Assembly (NCBI GenBank): GCA_021798835.1
Contig: JAJZBQ010000003.1
Coordinates: forward strand, 62,001-126,000
Direction of reading: 5' to 3'
DNA from: Pseudomonadota bacterium
GTDB lineage: Bacteria > Pseudomonadota > Gammaproteobacteria > Burkholderiales > Ferrovaceae
Length of the DNA stretch: 64,000 nt
Shown here: positions 10,088 to 20,851 of the stretch, one piece after another
How the letters are laid out: each line of letters begins with the position of its first letter
How positions within the stretch are numbered: position 1 is the first letter of the stretch
Translations under genes and position numbers: made by a program
Notes under the pieces: generated by a model
The model's input: the letters and a program-made list of their open reading frames with translations, nothing else
Told to the model about the DNA's origin: nothing
Databases searched by the model: none

Positions 10088-11803
10088 TCAATGAGAATTA
10101 TCTGGGTTAGATGCCAACTTGGCTTTGAGCAAAGCCCCCAAACTTGTGGTACCTGCATTGACCGGGGCTTCCGCAGCCATCCGTTGCAACGCCGCATTTT
10201 CCTCCACGGCTTCACGTGCCTTGATGGACAAATTGATGGTACGGTTTTTACGATCAATGTTAAGGATCACGGCATCTACCTCGCCCCCTTCGGTCAGCAG
10301 GGTACGCAGATCTTCCACACGCTCACGAGAGACTTCAGAAGCACGCAGATATCCCTCGATATCATCTCCCAGATCGATCACGGCGCCCTTGGCATCGACA
10401 GACTTCACCTTGCCACGTACCAGTGAACCCTTATCGTTGCTGGCCGCAAAATTGCTGAACGGATCTCCCGATAACTGTTTGATACCCAATGAAATACGCT
10501 CGCGCTCCATATCGATGGACAAGACCAGCGCTTCGACCTCATCTCCTTTGCGATAATGGTGAACTGCTTCTTCGCCTGTCTGGTTCCAGGACAAGTCAGA
10601 GAGATGAACCAATCCATCGATTCCCCCTGGCAACCCGATAAAGACACCAAAGTCGGTGATCGACTTGATTTGACCACGAACCCGATCATTCTTCTGATGG
10701 TTCATGGCAAAATCTTCCCACGGATTGGCACGACACTGCTTCATTCCCAGGGAGATGCGACGACGCTCTTCATCGATTTCCAGAATCATCACTTCCACTT
10801 CATCGCCCATCTGAACCACCTTGGACGGATGAACGTTTTTGTTGGTCCAATCCATTTCGGATACATGCACCAACCCTTCAATTCCTTGTTCGATTTCCAC
10901 AAATGACCCGTAATCGGTCAGATTGGTCACCTTTCCGAACAGGCGAGTACGTTGCGGGTAGCGACGCGACAGACCGACCCATGGATCTTCACCCAGTTGC
11001 TTGAGTCCCAGCGACACACGATTTTTGTCCTGATCAAACTTGAGCACCTTGGCTTCCACCTCATCACCCACCGACAGAACTTCGGAAGGATGCTTGACGC
11101 GACGCCAAGCCAGATCGGTGATGTGCAACAGCCCATCAATGCCCCCCAGATCCACAAACGCGCCATAATCCGTGATGTTCTTCACCAAACCACGAACCAC
11201 CGATCCTTCCTTGATATTATCGAGCAACGACTGACGATCCGCTCCCTGAGTCGCTTCCATGACAGCACGGCGGGAAACCACCACGTTGTTACGCTTGCGA
11301 TCCAGTTTGATAACCTTGAACTCCATCTCTTTGCCTTCATAGGGCGTGGTATCTTTGACCGGGCGAATATCGACCAAGGATCCCGGCAAGAACGCACGGA
11401 TACCATTGACCATCACCGTCAACCCACCCTTGACCTTGCCCGTCACCATACCCTGCACCAGAGAACCACTGGTCAGTGCATCGTCCAGATCCAGCCAAGC
11501 CGCCAAGCGTTTGGCCTTTTCGCGGGAGAGCCGAGTAGAACCGTAGCCGTCTTCCAGGGCATCGATGGCCACCTTGACAAAATCACCCACTTGAACTTCC
11601 AGTTCTCCACGATCATTTTTAAATTCTTCGATCGGAATCAGACTTTCAGATTTCAGGCCCGCATTCACCACAACGGTATTGGCATCGATATACACAACTT
11701 CAGCGGTAATCACTTCGCCGGTACGCATCTCCTGATGCGTCAGGCTTTCCTCGAAGAGGGCCGCAAAATTTTCCATGGAAGAAACAGAAGAGAGACTAGT
11801 CAT
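10088..11803 (-). CDS. rpsA: 30S ribosomal protein S1
   Basis: mRNA-binding ribosomal protein needed for initiation on structured messages. The product is 571 residues with six S1 OB-fold repeats, recognisable by recurring [22 protein letters not shown] and [13 protein letters not shown] segments and VHVSEM/VHLSDL strands. AAGG lies five bases before the ATG at 11803; a TTG at 11818 is less likely. The N-terminal [11 protein letters not shown] is the usual S1 beginning. About 110 bases separate it from cmk, room for its own promoter or S1 autoregulation as known in Escherichia coli. Confidence 0.96.
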   Translation of the reverse strand: MTSLSSVSSMENFAALFEESLTHQEMRTGEVITAEVVYIDANTVVVNAGLKSESLIPIEEFKNDRGELEVQVGDFVKVAIDALEDGYGSTRLSREKAKRLAAWLDLDDALTSGSLVQGMVTGKVKGGLTVMVNGIRAFLPGSLVDIRPVKDTTPYEGKEMEFKVIKLDRKRNNVVVSRRAVMEATQGADRQSLLDNIKEGSVVRGLVKNITDYGAFVDLGGIDGLLHITDLAWRRVKHPSEVLSVGDEVEAKVLKFDQDKNRVSLGLKQLGEDPWVGLSRRYPQRTRLFGKVTNLTDYGSFVEIEQGIEGLVHVSEMDWTNKNVHPSKVVQMGDEVEVMILEIDEERRRISLGMKQCRANPWEDFAMNHQKNDRVRGQIKSITDFGVFIGLPGGIDGLVHLSDLSWNQTGEEAVHHYRKGDEVEALVLSIDMERERISLGIKQLSGDPFSNFAASNDKGSLVRGKVKSVDAKGAVIDLGDDIEGYLRASEVSRERVEDLRTLLTEGGEVDAVILNIDRKNRTINLSIKAREAVEENAALQRMAAEAPVNAGTTSLGALLKAKLASNPDNSH

Positions 11804-11914
11804 ATAACCTTCATTCAAAAAACCTAGCGCGCCCTAGGGTCAAATAATAAAAGTAACGGGAACCCATGCTCTGCCTTGGCGCGCCAGAGATCGAGGTTTA
11901 CCGTCCGTTTTTCA

Positions 11915-12586
11915 CTACGTTGTGCCACCCAGTGCCATACGACACCAGCCAAGAACTGCCGCCACTCCTTCATCGATGGTCAAGACCGTGGTATCCAACT
12001 CTTGATATCCCGTCGAATCCAGCGGGGATGCCTGTCGTGTCCGGTCTTGCTCATCGCGATTCAAAAGGTCTTGGAGAACTTTTTCCATTTTAACATGGTT
12101 TCCTTTGGCGATCAACTGGTTGTATCGCCGTTTTGCGCGTACATCCACCCCGGCCGTCAAAAACACCTTGACCACGGCATCCGGAAATACCACTGACCCC
12201 ATATCGCGTCCGTCCGCTACCAGCCCGGGCCACTGACGATACTGACGCTGGCGATCCAGTAATGCCGCACGCAAAGCCGGAAAAACAGAAATGTGTGATG
12301 CCATCATGCCACATGCTTCGCTGCGCATCTCCTCGGTCACCGACCTACCATCCAACAACACCTGATCGCCCACAAAGCATGCCGGCAGACAGGCCGCCTG
12401 CCGCGCCAAATCATTTTCATGGGATTCGGCTGTCAGCCCCTGACGTTGAATCCACAGGGCGGTCAGCCGATACAATGCACCACTATCCAAATAGTGATAA
12501 CCGAGAGTTTGCGCGACACGGGAGGCCAGCGTCCCTTTACCCGATGCAGAAGGCCCATCGATAGCGATAACCGGGATTCCCTTCAT
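11915..12586 (-). CDS. cmk: Cytidylate kinase
   Basis: Phosphorylates CMP and dCMP with ATP. The product is 223 residues with the P-loop DGPSASGKGTLA, the CMP-binding DSGALYR and DGRDMGSVVFPDA motifs. It starts one base after the aroA stop, so the two are coupled. The order aroA-cmk-rpsA-ihfB is classical for proteobacteria. Confidence 0.95.
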   Translation of the reverse strand: MKGIPVIAIDGPSASGKGTLASRVAQTLGYHYLDSGALYRLTALWIQRQGLTAESHENDLARQAACLPACFVGDQVLLDGRSVTEEMRSEACGMMASHISVFPALRAALLDRQRQYRQWPGLVADGRDMGSVVFPDAVVKVFLTAGVDVRAKRRYNQLIAKGNHVKMEKVLQDLLNRDEQDRTRQASPLDSTGYQELDTTVLTIDEGVAAVLGWCRMALGGTT

Positions 12587-12587
12587 G

Positions 12588-13904
12588 TCATGCGCCGAAA
12601 ATCTGCAGTCCAGCTTGACGTGCCATTTCTAAAAATCCAGGAAACGAGGTTGCCACATTGGCACAATCACGAATCCGAACAGGTGCGCTGGCCCGCAATC
12701 CCGCCATGGCAAAACTCATGGCAATGCGATGATCGCCATGGCTGTCGATCTCCCCACCGGTAAATCCCCCTCCTTGCCCTTCAATAATCAGACCATCGGT
12801 TAACACGCTGACGCCAACCCCGAGCGCACGCAGACCATCGGCCATCACCTGAATCCGATCACTTTCCTTAACACGCAACTCGGCGGCTCCACGCAATACG
12901 GTTCGCCCCTGCGCACAAGCTGCCGCAACAAACAATGCCGGGAATTCGTCAATGGCCAGAGGAACATATTGCTGAGGGATATCGATACCTTTCAAGGAAG
13001 AGGAACGCACACGCAAGTCTGCCAGAGGCTCACCACCGGCTTGCCACTCCCGTTCAACCGTAATATCCGCCCCCATCAGACGCAAAATATCCAGTATTCC
13101 CGTGCGCGTCGGATTGATGCCAACATGCGTCAACACCAAATCCGATGCTGGCGCAATGGTAGCCCCCACCAAAAAGAAAGCGGCTGAAGAAATGTCTGCA
13201 GGCACCTCAATCGCGGTTGACCGCAAACTTTGCCCCCCGTTGAGACGCACCGACCGACCTTCTCGAAGCACCGTTACCCCGAAAGCGGTCAACATGCGCT
13301 CAGTATGATCGCGCGTAATTTCCGGTTCGGTGACCACGGTCTCACCCTGTGCATACAACCCGGCCAGTAGCAGACAGGACTTGACCTGCGCGCTGGCCAT
13401 GGGCAATGTGTAGGTAATTCCCTGCAGTTGGGGGTTTCCCTGAATGTGCAGCGGGGGGCGCCCCTGCGCCGCCGTGTTCACCCTGGCTCCCATCAATCTC
13501 AAAGGAATGGCGACACGCGACATGGGACGCTGAACCAAACTGTCATCTCCTGTCAATTCGCAATCGAAGGTCTGTCCTGCGAGCAACCCAGCCAGCAAAC
13601 GCATGGAGGTCCCTGAGTTACCACAATCCAGCACACGTTCGGGCGCACTGAGGCCATGCAACCCCACTCCCCTGATGGTAACCCTTCCCTGATCAGGCCC
13701 CTGAATATCAACCCCCAACGAACGAAAGATATTCATGGTTGCCAAGGCATCTTCGCCTTCCAAAAAGCCGGTCACCTGCGTTGTCCCTTGTGCCAACGAG
13801 CCCAACATGATGCTGCGGTGAGAAATGGATTTGTCCCCAGGTACCCTTATCGTACCCGACAAACGTCCCCCAGGTTCAACCTTGTAATCATCCACGCCAC
13901 TCAT
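12588..13904 (-). CDS. aroA: 3-phosphoshikimate 1-carboxyvinyltransferase (EPSP synthase)
   Basis: Transfers enolpyruvyl from PEP to shikimate 3-phosphate in the chorismate pathway. The product is 438 residues. Visible are VPGDKSISHRSIML at the N terminus, DCGNSGTSMRLLAGLL (the glyphosate/PEP loop, with G and P contexts like class I/II enzymes), and the C-terminal RVKESDRI and DHRIAMSFA. It lies 15 bases after tyrA in a run of aromatic amino acid genes. Confidence 0.95.
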   Translation of the reverse strand: MSGVDDYKVEPGGRLSGTIRVPGDKSISHRSIMLGSLAQGTTQVTGFLEGEDALATMNIFRSLGVDIQGPDQGRVTIRGVGLHGLSAPERVLDCGNSGTSMRLLAGLLAGQTFDCELTGDDSLVQRPMSRVAIPLRLMGARVNTAAQGRPPLHIQGNPQLQGITYTLPMASAQVKSCLLLAGLYAQGETVVTEPEITRDHTERMLTAFGVTVLREGRSVRLNGGQSLRSTAIEVPADISSAAFFLVGATIAPASDLVLTHVGINPTRTGILDILRLMGADITVEREWQAGGEPLADLRVRSSSLKGIDIPQQYVPLAIDEFPALFVAAACAQGRTVLRGAAELRVKESDRIQVMADGLRALGVGVSVLTDGLIIEGQGGGFTGGEIDSHGDHRIAMSFAMAGLRASAPVRIRDCANVATSFPGFLEMARQAGLQIFGA

Positions 13905-13919
13905 TCCTTATTATCTCCC

Positions 13920-14801
13920 TTACGATTCCTGCCACTTGCGGCGAGCCTGTCGCGCCCGCTGAAAGTAAGCCTCCAGCGCCGCACCATCCTGTTCATCCAG
14001 CCAATGCGACAGACGATCGATCTGAAACCGATAACGCGCCAACTCTGCCTTCAGTACCTCACGATTATCGAGGCTGATATCGCGCCACATCTCCGGATTA
14101 CTGGCCGCAATGCGGGTAAAATCGCGAAACCCTCCAGCGGCAAATCGAAACAAGGTGGAAGCATCGGGTCGTTCGGCAATATCGTGAACCAGCGCATAAC
14201 TGAGCAGGTGAGGCAGGTGACTGACCGCTGCAAAAATTTCATCGTGACGACGCACGGTTTGAATTTCAACTTTGGCTCCACAACGTTCCCAGCAAAACTT
14301 CACCCAATCCAGCGCATAAGGTGCGGTTTCGGCGATAGGAGTCAGCACCACTGTACGATTTTGGAACAATTCCGCATCCGCTGCGCGTACCCCGCTGGTT
14401 TCCGCTCCAGCAACGGGATGCCCAGGTACAAAGCGATTCAGCGCTGTACCAAGATGTTGGCGGGCTGCTTCCACCACCTGAGTTTTGGTGCTACCCACAT
14501 CGGTCATCATGCTCGCCGGATTGACCACCCGACTCAACTCGGCAAACAATCCCGCCATCTGCCCCACTGGTACGGCGATCAGTATCAGATCCGCCTGATC
14601 CACCACCTGTGCCAGATCGGCACTTCCCACATCGACCACACCCAACTGCCGAGCCGCAGCCAGATTGACTTCATCCCGATCATACCCGCTGACCATGATT
14701 CCCGGAAAAGCCTGGCGCATGGCACGCGCAAAGGATCCTCCTATCAGCCCGACCCCCAGCAATGCCAAGCGACGCGGAGCCTTGCCCAATTTTTTCACCA
14801 T
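13920..14801 (-). CDS. tyrA: Prephenate dehydrogenase
   Basis: NAD(P)-dependent oxidative decarboxylation of prephenate (or arogenate) toward tyrosine. The product is 293 residues from the ATG at 14801, which has GGAG six bases upstream. An in-frame ATG at 14861 has no ribosome site and would add 20 residues before the Rossmann motif ALLGVGLIGGSFARAM. The HPVAG motif (GHPVAGAETSG) and the VSHLPHLLSYAL helix are typical. No chorismate mutase or ACT domain is attached, so it is the monofunctional form. Confidence 0.93.
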   Translation of the reverse strand: MVKKLGKAPRRLALLGVGLIGGSFARAMRQAFPGIMVSGYDRDEVNLAAARQLGVVDVGSADLAQVVDQADLILIAVPVGQMAGLFAELSRVVNPASMMTDVGSTKTQVVEAARQHLGTALNRFVPGHPVAGAETSGVRAADAELFQNRTVVLTPIAETAPYALDWVKFCWERCGAKVEIQTVRRHDEIFAAVSHLPHLLSYALVHDIAERPDASTLFRFAAGGFRDFTRIAASNPEMWRDISLDNREVLKAELARYRFQIDRLSHWLDEQDGAALEAYFQRARQARRKWQES

Positions 14802-14883
14802 GAACGACTCCTGATACCCCTCCCAGACGAAATACCCAAACATTTTGTGTGAGTCAGACATCGCATCAGGGGCACTGCCCTGA

Positions 14884-15981
14884 TCAAAGCAGTTTCTCCA
14901 ACGATTCGATAAACCGTTCGTTTTCTGCTTCTGTTCCCACCGTCACGCGAAGATAGTTGGGCATCGCATACGCCGCCAAAGGTCGAACAATGACCCCTTG
15001 ACGCAATAAACCCTGATACATTGCGGCCCCATCTGCCACTGCCACGCTGATAAAATTCCCCCATGAGGGAATAAACAGCAAATCCAATCGTTGAAAGGCT
15101 GCGACCAGTTGCGCACGCCCTTGGTCATTGACACGCCGCGTCATGCTCAGGAATTCCTCATCCTGGAGGGCTGCGGTTGCCGCCAATAATCCCGGCACAC
15201 TGACATTAAAGGGCTGCCGCAACCGATTGAGGAAAGCAATCAATTCCGGGTGTCCTGCCGCACAACCAACACGCAAGCCTGCCAGGCCATAAGCTTTAGA
15301 AAAAGTCCTGCACACCAGCAAGTTATCAAACTCTCTTAGCAAAGAGAATGAGTCATAGCGATGGACATCGGACAAATATTCCGTGTAAGCCTCATCAAGT
15401 ACCACCACAACCTCAGCCGGCACGCGTGCCAACGCCCGTCTCAGCGTTTTTCCATCCAGGAAAGTCCCCGTTGGATTGTTGGGGTTCGCGATAAATATCA
15501 CCCGCGTATCCGGACGAATGGCCGCCAACATGGCCTCCAGATCATGACCAAAATCAAGATCAGGCACCTCCAACCCCACAGCCCCAACCGCCTGAGTGGC
15601 CAGGGCATAAACCGCAAACGCATAGCGCGAATAAACCGCTGACGTTCCCGGACCTAGAAAAGTACGTGCAACCAGATCCAGAAGATCGTTGGAACCATTA
15701 CCCAGTATCCAGTGGTCCACATCCAGGCGATAACGATGGGACAGCGCAGTCTTCAGTTCAAAACCATTACCATCTGGATAAAGGGAGAAGGCCTGCGACA
15801 GTCCTTGCAACGCCCCCAATGCCTTGGGACTGGGGCCCAAAGGGTTTTCATTGGAGGCCAGTTTAATGATGGAAGTCAGCCCCAGTTCGCGTTCTAGCTC
15901 ACTCATCGGTTTACCCGGCTGGTAAGGTGCCAACTGGCGTATATGGTCGGGAATCAGATCACAGCAAGGTGGAACGTTCAT
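14884..15981 (-). CDS. hisC: Histidinol-phosphate aminotransferase
   Basis: PLP-dependent class I/II aminotransferase. The 365-residue product shows KLASNENPLGPSPKA at the N terminus, ANPNNPTG, and the PLP lysine in RTFSKAYGLAGLRVG. Placed among phenylalanine and tyrosine genes, it may serve as the aromatic aminotransferase as well as in histidine synthesis; HisC2-type paralogues in this operon are known from Betaproteobacteria. Its start overlaps the pheA stop by four bases (ATGA). Confidence 0.93.
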   Translation of the reverse strand: MNVPPCCDLIPDHIRQLAPYQPGKPMSELERELGLTSIIKLASNENPLGPSPKALGALQGLSQAFSLYPDGNGFELKTALSHRYRLDVDHWILGNGSNDLLDLVARTFLGPGTSAVYSRYAFAVYALATQAVGAVGLEVPDLDFGHDLEAMLAAIRPDTRVIFIANPNNPTGTFLDGKTLRRALARVPAEVVVVLDEAYTEYLSDVHRYDSFSLLREFDNLLVCRTFSKAYGLAGLRVGCAAGHPELIAFLNRLRQPFNVSVPGLLAATAALQDEEFLSMTRRVNDQGRAQLVAAFQRLDLLFIPSWGNFISVAVADGAAMYQGLLRQGVIVRPLAAYAMPNYLRVTVGTEAENERFIESLEKLL

Positions 15982-17063
15982 GGTAACCCCGTCACCGGGT
16001 ATGAACCCAGTATCCTGAGAAACACCGCACGCTGCTCCAGGCGCTGCAATGCCTGCGCGACCAGTGCATCAAGTCGATGTCCCTCAATATCAATAAAAAA
16101 AACATAAGACCACGGTTGTGTACGAGCCGGTCTGGATTCCAGGCGAGTCATACTGACTCCCAACTCCGCCAAAGGTACGAGTAACTCACAGATAGCACCC
16201 GGACGATTTTCCACGCCCACCACCAGTGATGTCTTATCCCTGCCAGATGGTTGGGTCAGCAATTTCCCCAGCACCAGAAAACGTGTGGTATTGTCCTCGG
16301 CATCCTCAATCCGACGCTGGAGAATCGTCAATCCATAGGGTTCGGCACTCAATTCTCCCGCAATGGCCACCCAGGTTGAAGGACCTTTGGCCACCAGGCG
16401 AGCGGCCTCACTGTTGCTCGACACTGCCACTTTTTCTGCTTGTGGAAGGTGGCGCTCAAGCCACAAGCGGCATTGCCCAAGTGACTGACTGTGCGAATAG
16501 ACATGCGTAATCCCGGATAAGTCAACTTCCGGGCTCTGTCCCAGCAATTGATGGTGAACGCGCAGTAGCACCTCTCCGCAAACATTCAATGGGGTTTCAA
16601 TCATGTGATCCAGGGTCAGCCCCACCGAACCCTCCGTAGAGTTTTCCACTGGAACCACCGCAAAATCCGCCTCCCCCGATTCGGTACTGCGAAAAATCTC
16701 CTGCCATGACAGACTGAAACAGCGCTGTGCCGCATGTCCGAAATGGCGCACCAGCGCCGCCTCCGAGAAACTCCCCTGAGGTCCGAGGCAGGCTACGGTA
16801 ATCGGTCGTTCATGAGCCAAACAGGTTGACATCACTTCACGAAACAAAAATGCGATGGAATCATGGGTCAGGGGACCTGGATTGTTCGCCACCAGACGTT
16901 GAAGAATCTGGGCTTCACGCTCTGGTCGATAGAGCACCCCTGTTTTTAACTGACCGATATGCCCGGCAATTTCGGCGCGCTGGTTGAGTAATGCCAGCAA
17001 TTGGTCATCAATGCGATCAATGGCTGTGCGCCAGTGCTGAAGTTGTTCGTGAGAATCAGCCAT
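15978..17063 (-). CDS. pheA: Chorismate mutase / prephenate dehydratase (P-protein)
   Basis: Bifunctional enzyme converting chorismate to phenylpyruvate. The 361-residue product has an AroQ chorismate mutase helix bundle at about 1-90 (WRTAIDRIDDQLLALLNQRAEIA), a prephenate dehydratase domain at about 95-275 (LGPQGSFSEAA and the catalytic DNTTRFLVLG), and a C-terminal ACT regulatory domain (ESRPARTQPWSYVFFID) likely to sense phenylalanine. The ATG at 17063, overlapping the serC stop by eight bases, is the start; the open frame runs on upstream inside serC without homology. Confidence 0.95.
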   Translation of the reverse strand: MADSHEQLQHWRTAIDRIDDQLLALLNQRAEIAGHIGQLKTGVLYRPEREAQILQRLVANNPGPLTHDSIAFLFREVMSTCLAHERPITVACLGPQGSFSEAALVRHFGHAAQRCFSLSWQEIFRSTESGEADFAVVPVENSTEGSVGLTLDHMIETPLNVCGEVLLRVHHQLLGQSPEVDLSGITHVYSHSQSLGQCRLWLERHLPQAEKVAVSSNSEAARLVAKGPSTWVAIAGELSAEPYGLTILQRRIEDAEDNTTRFLVLGKLLTQPSGRDKTSLVVGVENRPGAICELLVPLAELGVSMTRLESRPARTQPWSYVFFIDIEGHRLDALVAQALQRLEQRAVFLRILGSYPVTGLP

Positions 17064-18135
17064 AACGACGCTCGAAATCAGCCATGAATGCCAGCAATGC
17101 TTGCACTCCCTCAAGTGGCATGGCATTGTAAATCGAGGCACGCATCCCACCCACCACGCGATGACCGCGCAATTGAAGAAGATGGTTGGCCTCTGCCTCC
17201 TTGAGAAATTTCTCGTCCAGAGCCGGATCACGCAGATGAAAAGGGATATTCATGCGTGACCGATCGCTACGCTTGACCGCACTGCGATAAAATCCACTGC
17301 GGTCCAGTGCCGCATAGAATAAATCCGATTTCTCACGATTGCGCACCTCCATCGCTGCCAACCCTCCCTGCCTCTTGATCCACTGGAACACCAGACTCGC
17401 CACCCAAATCGTAAAAGTCGGCGGCGTATTCAGCATGGAATTCGCCAAAACCTGGCCATGATAACTCATCAGGAAAGGGGTACCCGGTGTGGCAGGTTGA
17501 AGCAAATCATCACGAATGATCACCAGACTGAGTCCGGCAGGACCAATATTTTTTTGAGCGCCAGCATAGATCATGCCAAATCGTCCAACCGGCACCGGAC
17601 GCGATAAAAAGTGTGAGGACATGTCCACCACCAAGGGAACCGCTCCCGTCTCTGGAATCCAGTGAAACTCCAAACCATCGATCGTTTCATTAGAGCAATA
17701 ATGGACATACGCTGCATTCGGATCCAGCCGCCAATCCTGCAGCAAAGGGACAGCGCAAAATTGATCGGAGCGATTGGAAGCCGCGATATTGACCTGACAA
17801 TAGCGACGCGCTTCCTCGATGGCTCGGTAGGACCAATAGCCAGTTTCAATATAATCCGCACGACTACGCCCTTGCAACAGATTGAGCGGAATCATGTCCC
17901 AATGCGCACTGGCACCTTCCTGACAAAAAATCACCCGATAATTCTCGGGAATTTCAAGCAAATCTCGTAAATCGGTTTCCGCTTGTGCAAGAATTCCCAT
18001 AAATTCAGGGCCACGATGACTAAGTTCCATGACCGACAAGCCATGTCCCCGCCAATCCAGTAATTCTTCCTGAACTTGCTCAAGTACCTCGGTCGGCAGA
18101 GTTGCCGGGCCAGCAGAAAAGTTAAAAGCGCGCAT
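17056..18135 (-). CDS. serC: Phosphoserine aminotransferase
   Basis: PLP enzyme making 3-phosphoserine from phosphohydroxypyruvate, also used in pyridoxal phosphate synthesis. The 359-residue product starts MRAFNFSAGPATLP, with the family GHGLSVMELSHRGPEF and the PLP lysine in GAQKNIGPAGLS. It starts three bases after gyrA and overlaps pheA; the gyrA-serC-pheA order recurs in many Betaproteobacteria. Confidence 0.96.
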   Translation of the reverse strand: MRAFNFSAGPATLPTEVLEQVQEELLDWRGHGLSVMELSHRGPEFMGILAQAETDLRDLLEIPENYRVIFCQEGASAHWDMIPLNLLQGRSRADYIETGYWSYRAIEEARRYCQVNIAASNRSDQFCAVPLLQDWRLDPNAAYVHYCSNETIDGLEFHWIPETGAVPLVVDMSSHFLSRPVPVGRFGMIYAGAQKNIGPAGLSLVIIRDDLLQPATPGTPFLMSYHGQVLANSMLNTPPTFTIWVASLVFQWIKRQGGLAAMEVRNREKSDLFYAALDRSGFYRSAVKRSDRSRMNIPFHLRDPALDEKFLKEAEANHLLQLRGHRVVGGMRASIYNAMPLEGVQALLAFMADFERRYG

Positions 18136-18138
18136 CGG

Positions 18139-20691
18139 TTATTCGCTATCCAGATCACAGGTAGATTCATCCGTCGGTGTCAACGATACCAATGTTTCCC
18201 CTTCGTCCAAAGCGATCAAGGTTACCCCCTGAGTGGCACGTCCCATTTCTCGCACTTCGCTAACACGTGTACGGATCAGTACCCCACCCGTGGTAATCAA
18301 AATCATTTCATCTTCCGGCGATACCAAAGCTGCACTCACCACCTTTCCATTTCGTGCCGATGTTTGAATGGCGATCAAGCCCTGCCCTCCACGACCGATG
18401 CGCGTATATTCACTCACCGGCGTGCGTTTGCCATAGCCATTCTCCGTCGCCGTCATCACCGACTGCTGTTCATTCTCTGCCACCAGCAGGGCAATCACGC
18501 GCTGCCCCTCAGGCAAGCGCATCCCGCGTACACCACGGGCTGTGCGCCCCATGGGACGCACATCGTCCTCGGAAAAACGAATGGCCTTTCCTTCATCGCT
18601 GAACAACATCACATCATGTTGCCCATCCGTCAACGCCACCCCGATCAGAAAGTCGTCGGGATCGAGGTCCAGTGCAATAATCCCGGCAGAACGGGGACGG
18701 GAGAAGTCGCTCAGTACTGTTTTCTTGACCGTTCCCAGCGAAGTCGCCATAAAAATATAATGTTCGGCATCAAACGCCTTGACCGGCAACAAGGCCGTAA
18801 TCTTTTCTCCCGCCTCCAATGGCAAGAGATTAATAATAGGTTTCCCACGACTGGTACGATTGCCCACAGGAACCTGATAGACCTTCAACCAGTACACACG
18901 ACCGCGGTTTGAAAAACACAGAATCGTATCGTGTGTATTGGCGACAAACAAGCGCTCGATAAAATCATCTTCCTTGGTGGCCATCGCTTGTTTTCCCCGA
19001 CCGCCTCGCCTCTGGGCGCGGTAGTCAGCCTGGGGTTGAGACTTGAAGTAACCACTGTGAGACAGCGTGACGACCATTTCTTCCGGGGTGATGAGATCTT
19101 CTACATCGATATCTTCCGCATTGACCACAATCTCGCTGCGTCGCCCGTCACCAAAAGATTCTTGAACCTCACCCAACTCCGACCGAATAATGGCTGTCAC
19201 TCGTGCCGGATTTTCAAGAATATCCAGTAAATCGATAATACGACGCATGATTTCACGGTACTCATCCCGAATTTTATCTTGCTCAAGTCCCGTCAAGCGT
19301 TGTAATTGCATCTCCAGAATGGCCACTGCCTGTACGTCCGATAACCGGTAGCCATGTTCTGTCCAGCCATAATCACTTTCGATTCCCTGTGGCCTGGAGG
19401 CATTTTCCGGCGAACGCGCCAACATCTCCTGCACCAGTGGCGATAACCAGGCACGTGCCATCAATGCCTGGCGTGCCTCTGCACGCGAAGCAGAAGCACG
19501 AATCAAGGCCACCACCTCATCGATGTTGGATAGTGCCACGGCCAAGCCTTCCAGGATATGCGCGCGCTCACGCGCCTTGCCCAGATCATATACGGTACGA
19601 CGCGTCACCACGACCCGTCGGTGACGCAAAAACGCCTCAAGAAACTCCTTGAGATTCAAAACACGGGGCTGGTTGTCCACCAGTGCCACCATATTCATCC
19701 CGAAAGATTCCTGCAGAGAAGTCATCTTGAACAAATTATTCAAGACAACCTCTGGTATCTCGTTACGCTTGAGTTCAATCACTACGCGCATACCCGACTT
19801 ATCCGACTCGTCACGCAGATCGGAAATCCCCTCAAGACGCTTTTCGCGTACCAACTCAGCGATCTTGATCACCAGATTGGCCTTGTTGACCTGATAGGGC
19901 AATTCATCCACGATCAACGCTTGGCGACCACTCTTGTCAAGTTCTTCGACGTGGGTACGCGCCCGCATCAAGACTCGCCCCCTGCCGGTCAGGTACCCTT
20001 GGCGCACGGATGCGGTACCATAAATGATGCCGCGCGTGGGAAAGTCCGGGGCCGGGATAATATCGATCAGTTCATCTATCGAAATTTCCGGGTTTTCGAG
20101 CAAAGCCAAACAACCGCGAACCACTTCACCCAGATTATGCGGGGGTATATTGGTGGCCATCCCCACTGCAATTCCAGATGACCCATTGACCAGCAAGTTG
20201 GGAAAGCGTGCCGGTAGCACCAGCGGTTCCTTTTCAGAGCCATCATAATTGGGCCCAAAATCCACCGTTTCCCGATCAATATCGGCCAGCAATTCATGAG
20301 TCATGCGAGCCATACGGATTTCGGTGTAACGCATGGCCGCCGGATTATCGCCATCCACCGAACCGAAATTCCCCTGGCCATCCACCAAGGGATAGCGCAA
20401 CGAAAAATCCTGAGCCATGCGCACGATAGCGTCATACACCGCTGTATCTCCGTGCGGATGATACTTACCGATGACATCACCAACGATACGAGCCGACTTC
20501 TTGTACGGCTTGTTGTAATCATTGGACAACTCATGCATGGCATACAGCACACGCCGGTGCACCGGCTTGAGCCCATCTCGCACATCAGGCAAAGCACGCC
20601 CGACGATCACGCTCATGGCATATTCAAGATACGAACGACGCATCTCGTCTTCAAGGTTGACGGGAAGTGTTTCCTTGGCAAAAACAGTCAT
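18139..20691 (-). CDS. gyrA: DNA gyrase subunit A
   Basis: Breakage-reunion subunit of the type II topoisomerase that introduces negative supercoils. The 850-residue product has the N-terminal [29 protein letters not shown], the quinolone-pocket segment [11 protein letters not shown], and the catalytic arginine-tyrosine pair in MRYTEIRM. The C-terminal beta-pinwheel contains the GyrA box RRGGRGK (QRRGGRGKQ), which separates gyrase from topoisomerase IV. The position equivalent to Ser83 is Thr, a natural variant in several genera. No clear ribosome site is seen before the ATG. Confidence 0.97.
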   Translation of the reverse strand: MTVFAKETLPVNLEDEMRRSYLEYAMSVIVGRALPDVRDGLKPVHRRVLYAMHELSNDYNKPYKKSARIVGDVIGKYHPHGDTAVYDAIVRMAQDFSLRYPLVDGQGNFGSVDGDNPAAMRYTEIRMARMTHELLADIDRETVDFGPNYDGSEKEPLVLPARFPNLLVNGSSGIAVGMATNIPPHNLGEVVRGCLALLENPEISIDELIDIIPAPDFPTRGIIYGTASVRQGYLTGRGRVLMRARTHVEELDKSGRQALIVDELPYQVNKANLVIKIAELVREKRLEGISDLRDESDKSGMRVVIELKRNEIPEVVLNNLFKMTSLQESFGMNMVALVDNQPRVLNLKEFLEAFLRHRRVVVTRRTVYDLGKARERAHILEGLAVALSNIDEVVALIRASASRAEARQALMARAWLSPLVQEMLARSPENASRPQGIESDYGWTEHGYRLSDVQAVAILEMQLQRLTGLEQDKIRDEYREIMRRIIDLLDILENPARVTAIIRSELGEVQESFGDGRRSEIVVNAEDIDVEDLITPEEMVVTLSHSGYFKSQPQADYRAQRRGGRGKQAMATKEDDFIERLFVANTHDTILCFSNRGRVYWLKVYQVPVGNRTSRGKPIINLLPLEAGEKITALLPVKAFDAEHYIFMATSLGTVKKTVLSDFSRPRSAGIIALDLDPDDFLIGVALTDGQHDVMLFSDEGKAIRFSEDDVRPMGRTARGVRGMRLPEGQRVIALLVAENEQQSVMTATENGYGKRTPVSEYTRIGRGGQGLIAIQTSARNGKVVSAALVSPEDEMILITTGGVLIRTRVSEVREMGRATQGVTLIALDEGETLVSLTPTDESTCDLDSE

Positions 20692-20766
20692 GGGTGAGAA
20701 ACTCTGAGTGAGTGGGTGATTCCGAATCTTGGAATATTAACATAACCAGCCCAAACCAGAATGCTC

Positions 20767-20772
20767 TATAAT
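20767..20772 (+). promoter_or_regulatory. Candidate -10 box for ubiG
   Basis: A perfect TATAAT in the 160-base divergent gap between gyrA and ubiG, 80 bases before the ubiG start. No convincing -35 is found at the right distance, so support is weak. Confidence 0.3.
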
Positions 20773-20851
20773 CCTCCGGCATGGTCATTCAACTATCTCC
20801 ACTAACCCGACATGAAGGATAGATACACCAGAGAGCGGCGTATCAACAGTT

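Noticed and set aside
10952..11827. A 291-codon plus-strand open frame
   Set aside because: Antisense to rpsA; His/Gln/Thr-rich shadow of the S1 repeats.
13656..14852. A 398-codon plus-strand open frame
   Set aside because: It is antisense to aroA and tyrA, rich in His, Gln, Arg and Thr as expected for a shadow frame, and shows no recognisable domain or ribosome site.
17064..17231. N-terminal extension of pheA inside serC
   Set aside because: No homology to chorismate mutase; the ATG at 17063 begins exactly where the family does.
19800..20691. Thr at the gyrase position equivalent to Ser83 as a quinolone resistance change
   Set aside because: Thr is the natural residue at this place in several genera, so it is not evidence of resistance.
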